Below the pieces are notes generated by a model. The model ran no database searches, was not told where the DNA came from, and worked only from the letters and a program-made list of their open reading frames with translations. The position numbers and the translations under genes are program-made. Shown one piece after another: positions 28,116 to 37,900 of a DNA stretch of 64,000 bases. Each line of letters begins with the position of its first letter. Within the stretch, counting starts at the first letter, position 1. The stretch spans positions 1,054,001-1,118,000 of the forward strand of contig JADJLM010000001.1 of assembly GCA_016710135.1 (NCBI GenBank), written 5' to 3'. This DNA is from Nitrosomonas sp. (GTDB lineage: Bacteria > Pseudomonadota > Gammaproteobacteria > Burkholderiales > Nitrosomonadaceae).

Positions 28116-30206
28116 TTATTGTTTCAAAATATCAGGGGGGGCTACATCTGGAATCAATTCAGCATTATTTAACCAAATTGTTGCTTCACTATCGCTAGGT
28201 GCTCGATAATCCCCACGAGGAGAAAGCGACCCCCCTGAGCCAACCTTGGGCGCATTCGGAATACAACTTCGCTTGAATTGACTGGTTTGAAAGAAACGGA
28301 ATAGAAAAACTTTCAACCAATGTTTAATTTCCCCAATCGTATATTGGTTCTGCCTATCATGAGGAATTCCAGGCCAACTACCTACAGAACGATCCCTCCA
28401 ACTACAATATGCCAGAAAAGCAATTTTTGTAGGAAGATAGCCAAATCGGAGCGTGTAATAAAGGTGGAAATCCTGTAATTCATAGGGACCAATGATCGAT
28501 TCGGTTTTCTGATAGGGTTGATCATCCGTTGTTTTACCGGGAATCAATTCAGGGCTAAATTCTGTTGCTAAGATCGCATTAAGTAGTTTGCTTGTTTCAG
28601 CATTAAATAATTGCGCATCAGCGATCCAACGAATCATAAATTGAATCAGTGTTTTGGGAACGCTTGCGTTGATCGCATAATGTGACATCTGATCTCCCAC
28701 CCCGTAGGTGCACCACCCTAACGCTAATTCACTTAGGTCACCTGTTCCCAGTACGAGCGCATGATGATAATTGGCCAAGCGAAAAAGATGGCTAGTTCGC
28801 TCACCTGCTTGTACATTCTCAAACGTCGTATCATAAGCGGGTTCACCTCGACTAAACGGGTGATCAATATCTTTTAACATTTGCTCACAACTGGGTCGGA
28901 TATCGATCTCATTGACTGTGCAGCCCAAGTTATTCATCAATGCAAGCGCATTGTTTTTTGTTTGGTTGCTGGTCGCATAACCTGGCAGCGTATAAGCTAA
29001 AACATAATGGCGCGGGTAATGTAACGCATCTATTACGCGACAAGCAACAAGGAGCGCATGGGTCGAATCGAGTCCACCGGATACTCCCACGACAATTTTT
29101 TGAATGCCGGTATGTTTTAATCGTTTAATTAAACTTTGAACTTGAATATTAAAAGCTTCCAAACAATATTTATCACGTTGATGTGCATCGGATGGTACGA
29201 ATGGGAAACGACCATAATGTCTTTGACAGAGCAAGCGTTCGGCGACTGGAAAATGGATATCAAACGTAATCTCGCGAAATTGTCGTATCGATTCCTTAAA
29301 ATATTGAACACTCTGACTAAAGCTTGTTTGGCGCATGCGTTCTTGCTTTAAGCGATCCAAATCTAGATCAGCCAGGATAAATTGAGAGCCTTGTCGAAAA
29401 CGCTCTGATTCAGCCAAGCAAGTTCCATTCTCGTAAACTAGCGCATGTCCATCCCATGCCAGATCGGTAGATGATTCGCCGACCCCTGCCGTAGCATAAA
29501 GGTACGCCGCGAGGCAACGCGCTGATTGATTAGCAACTAAATTTTGGCGATATTCGTGTTTACCAATTGTAATATTGGAAGCAGACAAATTAAGTAAAAT
29601 AGAAGCGCCAGCTAATGCAGCTTGGCTCGATGGCGGTATCGGCACCCAAAGATCTTCACAAATTTCGATAAAAAATTTAAAACCTGGTTGGTTGTTTACG
29701 CTAAATAGGAGTCGTTCCCCAAAAGGAATATCGGTTTGCTGACATAATGAAATTTTATCGAAGGAAGCGACGCTTGCGGGTGAAAACTGTCTGAGCTCAT
29801 AAAATTCTCGGTAATTTGGAAGATAGGTTTTCGGTACAACGCCTAAAATACGTCCACAATAAATAACAACTGCGCAATTGAATAATAATTGATTAATTTG
29901 CAGTGGCAGTCCAACAACAGTAATGATATTGATGTGCTTTGATTGATCAAGTAATGTTTGAAGCGCATCAATACTGCTATTTATTAATGCTTGTTGTTGG
30001 AACAAATCTTCGCAAGTATATGCGGTTAGCCCTAATTCAGGGAAAAGTATCAATGCAGTATGCTGTTTAGCAGCTTGTTCTATCAAATGAATTGTTTCAT
30101 TGACATTAAATACCGGATCAGCAACCCGAACATCCGGGACTCCTACTGCGACACGGACAAAACCATGATGGTATAAGTTGAAGAAAGAGTGATCCATTGG
30201 TATCAA
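28116..30206 (-). CDS. nadE: Glutamine-dependent NAD+ synthetase
   Basis: This enzyme makes NAD+ from deamido-NAD, with ammonia taken from glutamine, in the cytoplasm. The N-terminal nitrilase-type glutaminase domain (about residues 10-300) shows the triad Glu in LFPELGLTAY, Lys in VVPKTYLPNY and Cys in IEICEDLWVP. The C-terminal synthetase domain has the pyrophosphate loop GVSGGLDSTHA (about residue 370) and ALGWCTYGVGDQMSHYAI. The 696 residues are normal for the two-domain form. It could be the first gene of a unit with the lipoprotein gene. Confidence 0.95.
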   Translation of the reverse strand: MIPMDHSFFNLYHHGFVRVAVGVPDVRVADPVFNVNETIHLIEQAAKQHTALILFPELGLTAYTCEDLFQQQALINSSIDALQTLLDQSKHINIITVVGLPLQINQLLFNCAVVIYCGRILGVVPKTYLPNYREFYELRQFSPASVASFDKISLCQQTDIPFGERLLFSVNNQPGFKFFIEICEDLWVPIPPSSQAALAGASILLNLSASNITIGKHEYRQNLVANQSARCLAAYLYATAGVGESSTDLAWDGHALVYENGTCLAESERFRQGSQFILADLDLDRLKQERMRQTSFSQSVQYFKESIRQFREITFDIHFPVAERLLCQRHYGRFPFVPSDAHQRDKYCLEAFNIQVQSLIKRLKHTGIQKIVVGVSGGLDSTHALLVACRVIDALHYPRHYVLAYTLPGYATSNQTKNNALALMNNLGCTVNEIDIRPSCEQMLKDIDHPFSRGEPAYDTTFENVQAGERTSHLFRLANYHHALVLGTGDLSELALGWCTYGVGDQMSHYAINASVPKTLIQFMIRWIADAQLFNAETSKLLNAILATEFSPELIPGKTTDDQPYQKTESIIGPYELQDFHLYYTLRFGYLPTKIAFLAYCSWRDRSVGSWPGIPHDRQNQYTIGEIKHWLKVFLFRFFQTSQFKRSCIPNAPKVGSGGSLSPRGDYRAPSDSEATIWLNNAELIPDVAPPDILKQ

Positions 30207-30635
30207 ATACGTGGCGAGTAGGCTTCAATTAGAAAGCGTATGTTTTATACACGCTGATTCATTAACGAGCAAGTGTAGTCAATATTGCTTATTGACCCAA
30301 TTGCTTCGCTAATTTGAATTATTTCAACAAATTATTGGGCTAGTTTTCTGCCCTACCCTCAATGTTGATTGACTTTACCGAAAGTCAAAATTAGCGTCAA
30401 CTTATGTTTTACAAGCCTTATTCTTTCTCAGTCTGTAAAATGACTTGAAAGTAATGGAAGAATTACGCGATGGAAACAGCAATAACAGACTATACGACTA
30501 GCTAAGCTATTTATAGTCGTATTGTTTAAATATAGAAGAAGGTAAACCTACTACCGATTCGAATAGATAAGCCAGCTATTCAGGCCAGTTGAGGCATAGG
30601 AGCCGTTAAACCAGTCTTATCTATTTTTAAACCAT
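30207..30635. other. Intergenic region upstream of nadE
   Basis: About 430 bases without an open frame of note, between the start of nadE (minus strand) and the end of the small acidic gene (minus strand). The right half holds two hairpins described separately. The left half presumably carries the nadE promoter; no confident -35/-10 pair stands out. Confidence 0.5.
30492..30628 (+). ncRNA. Candidate small RNA or terminator region with two hairpins
   Basis: Two inverted repeats lie close together: ATACGACTA / TAGTCGTAT (30492-30500 and 30514-30522), and AATAGATAAG / CTTATCTATT (30562-30571 and 30616-30625). The second is followed on the plus strand by TTT to give a run of five T, as in an intrinsic terminator. 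No plus-strand gene precedes them, so a short untranslated transcript is possible. On the minus strand they would lie in the 3' region of the small acidic gene. This is a structural guess without known family. Confidence 0.25.
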
Positions 30636-30842
30636 TTAATCTAAATTAAATCTACTTAATGAAATTTCTGTATCTTCAAGATCTTCAAAAATATCAAAAT
30701 TATCCTCTTTGGCAAATTCGATTTCATCGATAATTTTAACGATTCGACTATCTGGAATCATGCCATCAGCTACAATATCCTCTAATTCTTTAAGTTCACC
30801 TAAATCAAAATTGTCAGCATCAAAAGAAAGTTCTCTGTCCAT
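30636..30842 (-). CDS. Small acidic protein of unknown function
   Basis: A 68-residue frame with a strong ribosome binding site (AAGGAGG about 8 bases before the ATG). More than a third of the residues are Asp or Glu; there is no Cys, no membrane segment and only a few basic residues (for example RIVKIIDE). I do not recognise a family. The length and acidic, helix-prone character resemble leader parts of some peptide precursors or nucleic-acid mimics, but no modification enzyme or partner gene is near. The ribosome binding site and stable frame support a real gene. Confidence 0.6.
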   Translation of the reverse strand: MDRELSFDADNFDLGELKELEDIVADGMIPDSRIVKIIDEIEFAKEDNFDIFEDLEDTEISLSRFNLD

Positions 30843-31137
30843 TTTGCAAACCTCCTTAACACTTTATTTGAAGACGATATATTAATATCACGTTCAGTTA
30901 CAAAACAAAGCAGAAACAGTCAATGTTTTACAGTACTCTTTAGACTTATGAATCGCTTTGATCGTTCTAACAATTTACGAAACAAATTACTGATAATGTA
31001 TATGAATTCCCCAAAAGATAATCAAGGATAATGCTTAATCCTAATCAATTTATTTTTACATCAGATTAATAATCTACATTGCATTCACCTCAATTTTAGA
31101 TACTTTTTTTAAAATAACAACTTTAAGGAGCATAAGC

Positions 31138-32412
31138 TTGGAACGCGGATTTTATACCATCATGGCGGCACAATTTTTTTCGTCACTGGCTGACAATGCG
31201 CTGTTAGTGGTTGCCATTGCGTTATTGATTGATCTCAATGCACCCGCATACCTCACTCCCATGCTCAAATTTGTATTTGTTTTATTCTATGTCATTCTAG
31301 CACCTTTTGTCGGTGCGTTTGCCGACTCCATGGCAAAAGGACGCGTAATGTTTGTCAGCAACACGATTAAAATTGCTGGGTGTTCGCTACTGTTCTTCGC
31401 AATGCATCAATATTTTGCATTGGCAGCTTATGCGATCGTCGGACTCGGTGCTGCTGCTTATTCACCTGCTAAATATGGTATTTTGACGGAGCTATTACCG
31501 CCAGAACAACTGGTGACTGCCAATGGCTGGATTGAAGGCCTCACCGTCGCATCAATTGTGCTTGGAACAGTACTCGGCGGTGTTTTAATAACGCCTTCAG
31601 TTGCTACGCTTATGCTTTCTTTTGATTTCCCTCTGATCAATACTGGAATCGATTCTGCGGTAGAGGCAAGTATTATTATTATTGGGGTTTCTTATGCGAT
31701 TGCAGCCATATTTAACTTATTTATTCCCGACACGGGTGTTGATCATCGTATTCTCAAATTTAATCCTGTTTTTTTGGTTCACGAATTCTCACACTGCGTC
31801 AAATTACTCTGGGCTGATAAGCTCGGTCAAATTTCACTCGCCGTTACCACCTTATTTTGGGGCGCCGGTGCAACCTTACAATTTATAGTTTTAAAATGGG
31901 CTGAGGCAGCGTTGGATTTTCCACTGAATCAAGCCGCACAACTGCAAGGTGTTGTTGCATTGGGTATTGCAATCGGCGCCGTGCTAGCTGCCAAAATCGT
32001 TTCGCTGCGTCAATCCGTAAAAGTAATCCCTCTTGGGATGCTCATGGTCATTGTTGTGATGATCATGACACTTGTCTCTAGTCTTTGGATCGCGATAGCA
32101 TTGCTCATTCTTATCGGTGGACTCGCTGGTTTTTTTGTAGTGCCGATGAACGCATTACTGCAGCATCGGGGTCACATCCTCATGGGTGCAGGGCATTCAA
32201 TTGCTGTCCAAAATTTCAATGAAAATTTGAGTATTCTCGCTATGCTGCTTTTGTATGCATTGTTAATTTGGCTTGATGTACATATCTATGTCGTGATCAT
32301 CTTATTTGGTTTGTTCGTTTCGATATCAATGACAATTATTCGCAAATGGCACCTAACCAATCAGAGTAAAGAAGACTCGCTACATCTCATTGGTATGCGT
32401 AAAATTCATTAG
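31138..32412 (+). CDS. lplT: Lysophospholipid transporter
   Basis: An inner-membrane major-facilitator protein of 424 residues that flips lysophospholipids for reacylation. The start is TTG at 31138, chosen because AAGGAG lies 7 bases upstream and because the resulting N-terminus (RGFYTIMAAQFFSSLADNAL) matches the family start. Other landmarks: YSPAKYGILTELLPPEQLV and FVVPMNALLQHRGH. About twelve hydrophobic helices are visible. No aas acyltransferase gene lies next to it in this window. Confidence 0.92.
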   Translation: MERGFYTIMAAQFFSSLADNALLVVAIALLIDLNAPAYLTPMLKFVFVLFYVILAPFVGAFADSMAKGRVMFVSNTIKIAGCSLLFFAMHQYFALAAYAIVGLGAAAYSPAKYGILTELLPPEQLVTANGWIEGLTVASIVLGTVLGGVLITPSVATLMLSFDFPLINTGIDSAVEASIIIIGVSYAIAAIFNLFIPDTGVDHRILKFNPVFLVHEFSHCVKLLWADKLGQISLAVTTLFWGAGATLQFIVLKWAEAALDFPLNQAAQLQGVVALGIAIGAVLAAKIVSLRQSVKVIPLGMLMVIVVMIMTLVSSLWIAIALLILIGGLAGFFVVPMNALLQHRGHILMGAGHSIAVQNFNENLSILAMLLLYALLIWLDVHIYVVIILFGLFVSISMTIIRKWHLTNQSKEDSLHLIGMRKIH

Positions 32413-32621
32413 CAAGACTGTTGGAAACTATCTTTGTTACCGCTGCGATATAAAAATAGGCTAAAAATGCTCATTAGTTAGGCATAAGTTGTATTAGTTC
32501 CGATCTGATCTGACACATCACTTGCAAAAGTGAGAGTTATCGGTTTTGATAAAGGTATCGAATCTTAATCAAAACAAAAGAGGTAACTCTCAATGACACA
32601 TACTAACAATCGTATTATTAA

Positions 32622-33810
32622 GGAAACTCTGAATAAGTCTCAAGAACTTGTAGAATATTCGGTAGATTGTAACCATTGCAAGGGGGCGCATTGATGAAAC
32701 AATTAGGCTTGTCGATTCCATTATTTATCAAGAAACCAAAAGTAACTCGCCGGCAAAAGTTTCTTGAAGAAATGGAGCAAGTGATTTCTTGGGCAGAGTG
32801 GACAAATCGGATCGCGCCGCACTATCCGGTAGCAGGATTAGGACGCAAGCCATTTGAGCTGGAAGCGATGCTGCGAATTCATATGATGCAACAATGGTTT
32901 GGTTATTCAGATCCGGGCATGGAAGAAGCGTTACATGATGTGCCGATGCTGCGTGAATTTGCAGGCCTGGATGCAGGAGAAGATGCCATGCCTGATGAAA
33001 CGACGATCCTCAAATTTCGTCACCTGCTGGAGAAGCATCACTTGGCACAAAGCCTGTTTGCAGAAACAACTGCTCAGTTGGCCCAGCAGGGATTATTGCT
33101 GCGTCAAGGTACGATAGTTGACGCCACGCTGATAGCGGCCCCGCCATCGACCAAGAACCGGCAACGCAAACGTGATGGCGAGATGAGTTCGACTAAGAAA
33201 GGCAGCAACTATTACTTTGGATTAAAAGCACACATAGGCGTAGATGCTGATTCTGGCCTGGTGCATAGCCTGGAAATTACCACGGCCAAAGTGGCCGATG
33301 GCAACATGATTGATGCACTGGTACATGGCGAAGAGGCGATTGTATTGGGAGATCGGGCTTATACTCGTAATGATCGCAATCTGGAAGCACAACGACAGCC
33401 GGAAGAGCCAGTCTGGGGTATGCCATTCAAACGCAAGCGCGGTGAGGAATTGCCGGCAGAACATGCCGTACTCAATCGCATGCTGGCTTCACTCCGCGCA
33501 AAGGTTGAACATCCGTTTCGTATTGTCAAAAGACAATTTGGTTATACCAAAACCCGTTACCGAGGATTGTTCAAGAATGCACAACAGCTCTACTTGTTGT
33601 TTGCCTTGGCTAATCTTTACCATGTCCGTAAGGTGTGGAGCCAACCACGGATAATTCCGTCCAATACCCCTGAAAATTAGCATCAGGGGACAGAATAGTA
33701 TGCAATCTGCTAAAAATTGCAGCTATCAGTCGTACAATAATGTCAATATTAACTACTTTGACGATAGCTTTGTCACTAAAACTGAAATAAGTGACTTAAT
33801 CAGAGCTTCC
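32622..33810 (+). mobile_element. IS5-family insertion sequence, intact
   Basis: A 1189-bp element with terminal inverted repeats GGAAACTCTGAATAAGTC (32622-32639) and its near-perfect complement GACTTAATCAGAGCTTCC (33793-33810), differing at two positions. The target duplication TTAA is present on both sides (32618-32621 and 33811-33814). It is inserted in the coding region of the IS481-type copy 2 transposase near its start. It is a different IS5-family lineage from copies A and B. Confidence 0.95.
32694..33680 (+). CDS. IS5-family transposase
   Basis: A 328-residue DDE transposase that looks complete. The start at 32694 is preferred over upstream frames because AGGGGG lies just ahead and the N-terminus KQLGLSIPLF is usual for the family. 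Landmarks: the DUF772 region with GRKPFELEAMLRIHMMQQWF, the first catalytic Asp in IVDATLIAAPPSTKN, the second in VLGDRAYTRND, and the Glu in AKVEHPFRIVKRQFGY. Since its frame and ends are intact, it is the only IS in this window that could be active. Confidence 0.94.
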   Translation: MKQLGLSIPLFIKKPKVTRRQKFLEEMEQVISWAEWTNRIAPHYPVAGLGRKPFELEAMLRIHMMQQWFGYSDPGMEEALHDVPMLREFAGLDAGEDAMPDETTILKFRHLLEKHHLAQSLFAETTAQLAQQGLLLRQGTIVDATLIAAPPSTKNRQRKRDGEMSSTKKGSNYYFGLKAHIGVDADSGLVHSLEITTAKVADGNMIDALVHGEEAIVLGDRAYTRNDRNLEAQRQPEEPVWGMPFKRKRGEELPAEHAVLNRMLASLRAKVEHPFRIVKRQFGYTKTRYRGLFKNAQQLYLLFALANLYHVRKVWSQPRIIPSNTPEN

Positions 33811-34913
33811 TTAAACACAAAGCTGGATTATTAAATTTGGCAGAAGAATTGGGTAATGTATCCAGGGCCTGTAAAGTCATGGGCGTCTCACGGGATACGT
33901 TTTATCGCTATCAAGACCTTGTTGAACATGGTGGTCTTGATGCGCTGATAGACAAGGATCGAAGAGCCCCAAATATCAAGAACCGTGTTGATGAAGCGAC
34001 CGAACGAGCAGTCATAGGTTATGCAATTGCGCAGCCTGCACATGGGCAGCATCGAACCAGCAATGAGCTTCGTAAGAAAAGTGTATTTGTATCGGGTAGT
34101 GGCGTGCGCTCTATTTGGCTACGTCATAACCTGGAGAAATTTTAAAAAGCGCCTAAAAGCACTCGAAGACAAGGTAGCTAATGACGGCATTATTCTTAGT
34201 GATGCGAAAGTTGCGGCCCTTGAAAAGAAGAGACACGACGATGAAGCCTGCGGTGAAATAGAAACGGCACATCCAGGCTATCTAGGCTCACAAGATACGT
34301 TTTATGTCGGGAACCTCCAAGGGCGTTGGCCGTGTTTATCAACAAACGTTTATCGATACCTACAGCAAAATAGCCTTGCCAAACTCTATACAACCAAAAC
34401 ACCGATTACAGCAGCTGACTTACTCAATGATAAGGTATTGCCATACTTTGAACACTACGAGCTACCCATGTTGCGTATCTTAACGGATAGGGGTACAGAG
34501 TATTGCGGTCGTGTTGATCAGCATGATTACCAGCTATATTTGGCGATTAATGATATTGATCATACAAAAACAAAAGCCATGTCGCCGCAAACAAACGGGA
34601 TCTGTGAACGATTCCACAAAACGATTCTGAATGAGTTTTATCAAATCACATTCAGGAAGAAACTTTATTCAACTATGGAGGAACTACAGAAAGATCTAGA
34701 CGAATGGATGGAATACTATAACAATGAACGAACTCATCAAGGAAAATGTGCTGTGGACGAACACCATTGGATACATTACTTGATGGCAAATCAATTTGGG
34801 CGGAAAAAATTTAGCTCAAATCTAAACTGACAGACACCTAAAAAAACTGGTAACTGTCAGATCAGGTCTAAGCTAGTACAGCTAGTACACATAAGTTGAG
34901 CATTTTCTTTTAT

Positions 34914-37900
34914 TTATTTGGTAGTTTCCCCAAGCTTTTCAAATTTATATCCAGTAAGATTTTCCGGGTTCTCACGTTCGATTTGAACTATCTCGGGTTT
35001 ATTATTAGCTTTCATTTTTCCAATTGCGCAAGCTTCCTCATTCTTTTTATTATCCGTTTCACAAGATTTATAAAATTCTATCGAATCAGGTATTCCAGTT
35101 TTAAACACTTTTGAGGATAGTGATTGACTTAGAGATTTTCTCAATTCGCTGGAATTAACATTAGACGGGTCGATGCCTTCAATTATTGCGTTCGTTGCGT
35201 TATATGCCCCAACACTTCTCCACGTTACTCCAGCCTTATTTAATAATTTAATACGCTCATTTTCCTCTACTTTTGATTTATTCTTATCAATCCAAATCAT
35301 TATTGCATGGTTTTCAAAATCAAATGAATTCCCCTGATTGCTTCCAGGAAGCCAACTAACTGGCATTGTGATACCCACCATATTTTCTTCCCCCGACAAA
35401 AGCGTTTGATTTGTGTATAGAGTTGGACTAGCAAATATTTCTTTATCCTTTAATTCAGCTCTACTTTTAATATTTTTTATTAAACTGATACTATCTCCAA
35501 TATGATTGACATAGGGAGCGACAAAGATAGCATCTATTTCATTAAATCTTTCTTCTGCTATATCTAAGACTCTATCAATATCTAAATCTTTATTGCTAAA
35601 ATCGCAATTAACTTGATTCGAATTTTCTTTAGGCATTAAAAAATTGGATATTGACTCAGGCAGGTAGTTATTTAGTGGGCTATCTGGCTTAGTGCCAGCT
35701 TTTATATCAAAAGAACTGACTGACTTTAACTGAAATCTCTCCACAAATCTTTTTTGATCAACTGCGTTGTCATCAAAGCAAAAAAGAAGCGTGTGGTTTT
35801 CTTTTTTAGGAAGCACGGTTTTCATATGTTCATACAATTTATCAACTAAATCTTCAGCGCTAATAGTTGCACTATAAATATAATTTTCTGTAGTGCTTCT
35901 TTGATAAAGTTTATCGAGAGCGGGGAAATCAAGTGCAAAACTTGTTGGTGATATCATGACTAACCCACCCTTTTGATACTCAATAGCCGCCTTGCTAGAA
36001 ACTTGGCTTACGTTATGTCCAACAACAGCGATAACTTCCTTATCATCAATTAGTATTTGGGCAACTTGAGTAGCGGTTTTTATTTCATTTTTATCATTGA
36101 TGATCATTACTTGAAGTGTCCGACCGGCAATTCCACTAGTACAACTAGAAAAATTATTCTTTTTTATGCAATTTTTTTCGAAGTCTTTAATTAATTTTTC
36201 TTGAGCTTGTGCTACACCGCGTAATATTTCAAGGGCTACTTTCTCATTTCCATCTTTTGGAACGCTTGCGGCAATCAAAATAGGTTCAATCTTGTGCTCT
36301 TTTTCCCATTTTAATACTTTCGAGTTATTTCTATAGATTAATACCTCAGGATCATTCGAATCATGTTTTCTTGAGATATCAAATTGTTTTTCAGCTTCTT
36401 CATATTTTTCTTCCAAGAAATACTCAATTCCTCTTTTTTTATTAGAATCATTGGTAGAAAAGAGTTGCTTCTCACCACGGCTAAAATTTTTGTCCTTAAG
36501 ATCCCAATTAGAGTAAATATTATCAATAGTGGTAACCAAAAGAAGCACAACAGCACTGCTACCGGCTTTAAATAGCCAATTCCACCTTATGGACCAATCC
36601 AAAAAATCTTTAACATGATCAGGGTTGGAAAATAGGTATTCATAACGCTTATAAACATCATTCTCTGACTTATAAGACCATTTTATGACTGAGAGAAAAA
36701 AAGAAAAGTGATTCTTAATCCTAGTCCACCAGTTACTGTCTTTTATTACTACCCACCACTTTTCAGCTCTTAATTCAATTGTTTTTGCAGTATCAAAAGC
36801 TTGCTCTTTTCTAACCCATGTAAGAAGATCTTTCCAACTTTCTGCTAGTTTTGAATGAAAGAATTCAACTTTAATAAGCTTATCTTCTTTCAACTCACCG
36901 GATATTTTTAATATTTTTCTAAATTTATCAATTTGATCGGAGTATTCTTGTGATCGAACCAAAATGCTTCTACTGACAAGCTTATTAGTTTCATTATTAA
37001 TACTTTCGATCATACGAAGAAAAAATCTTTCAGTTTTTTTCCTCTCTTCAATTGGTTCTTCGGGGATAGCATTATAAATTTCTGATGCTAATTTGTTTAA
37101 AGCATTATTAACCCCGCCACTTTCATCGTATTCCCTTTCAGTTATTTTACTTAATTGGTACTTTTCCTTGATTTCCCATATTCCATTCAGGATTGCACCC
37201 AATAAAACAAGGTTATGCCCCTGTTTTTCTTTTTTTAAGTCTTTGATGATTAAATTAATCACCTTTTGATCGAAGGATTCAACTTTAAATTTATCTTCTG
37301 AAATTGGTATTTTTATAAGATTTTCTAACTGTTTATCATTGAGCTTTGGAATTGCTACAGTTCTGTTTGTTTTACCCAACGTGTTTTCATAGGTTTTATG
37401 ATCGATGTCAATTTGAATTGCTGCTTTATCAATAACTGCTATGAGTGCGATTGATGACGAATTTATGTTTAAAATGCTTTGAGATATTAACTCGAGGAAT
37501 TTAGTACGGATTTCTTGAAATTTTGGCTGGTAAAGTCCATCAATCTTGTCTGCAATAAGCAATAATTTCGTTTCTTTGTCTGAATTTATAGACTCCAATT
37601 TATTCTGTAATAAATTCTGATTTTCCCTCAAGTCATTAGCTAAATACTTAATTGCCACTTCTTCTTCATCAGATTTATCTGCAAGCGTTGGTATATTGCG
37701 TGATATAGCAGTAAGGCCAGTGGCAAGCTCTTGATAAGGATCTTTGGTAAATTCAAAATAAACAAATTTCCATTTCCCTTCTTTCCTCAATTTTGGAACT
37801 AGACCAGAGAGTACAAGTGATGATTTTCCGCAACCTGATGGGCCTTCGAGACAGATTAACTTAGACCTGTCTTTAACTATTTTGTCATAAAGTTTAGTTA

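Larger units (their letters stand above)
32593..34830 (+). pseudogene. IS481-type transposase, copy 2 (IS5-interrupted and frameshifted)
   Basis: The ATG at 32593, behind AAAGAGG, begins MTHTNNRII. After removal of the IS5 insertion and one TTAA, this frame joins precisely to KHKAGLLNLAEELGNVS and then SRDTFYRYQ. A frame change near 34140 leads into FKKRLKALEDKVAN. The integrase core follows: QDTFYVGN (first Asp), LTDRGTEYCG and GICERFHKTI. A compensated shift lies between about 34320 and 34380, and another change near 34742 breaks the C-terminus. The protein cannot be made intact, but the original reading frame is fully traceable. Confidence 0.87.
32490..34880 (+). mobile_element. IS481-type element, copy 2, interrupted by an IS5 element
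   Basis: Bounded by 26-bp imperfect inverted repeats at 32490-32515 and 34855-34880 that share CTGATCTGACA at their inner end and TGTA-TAG at their outer end, and resemble the ends of copy 1 at 3916-4846. Removing the inserted IS5 element (32622-33810) and one TTAA copy leaves about 1.2 kb. Its right end lies 34 bases from the 3' end of the TIR-STAND gene. Confidence 0.88.

Noticed and set aside
30636..30842. A modified-peptide (RiPP) precursor
   Set aside because: No Cys or Ser/Thr-rich core is evident at the C-terminus and no modification enzyme or transporter is adjacent. It is kept only as an unknown acidic protein.
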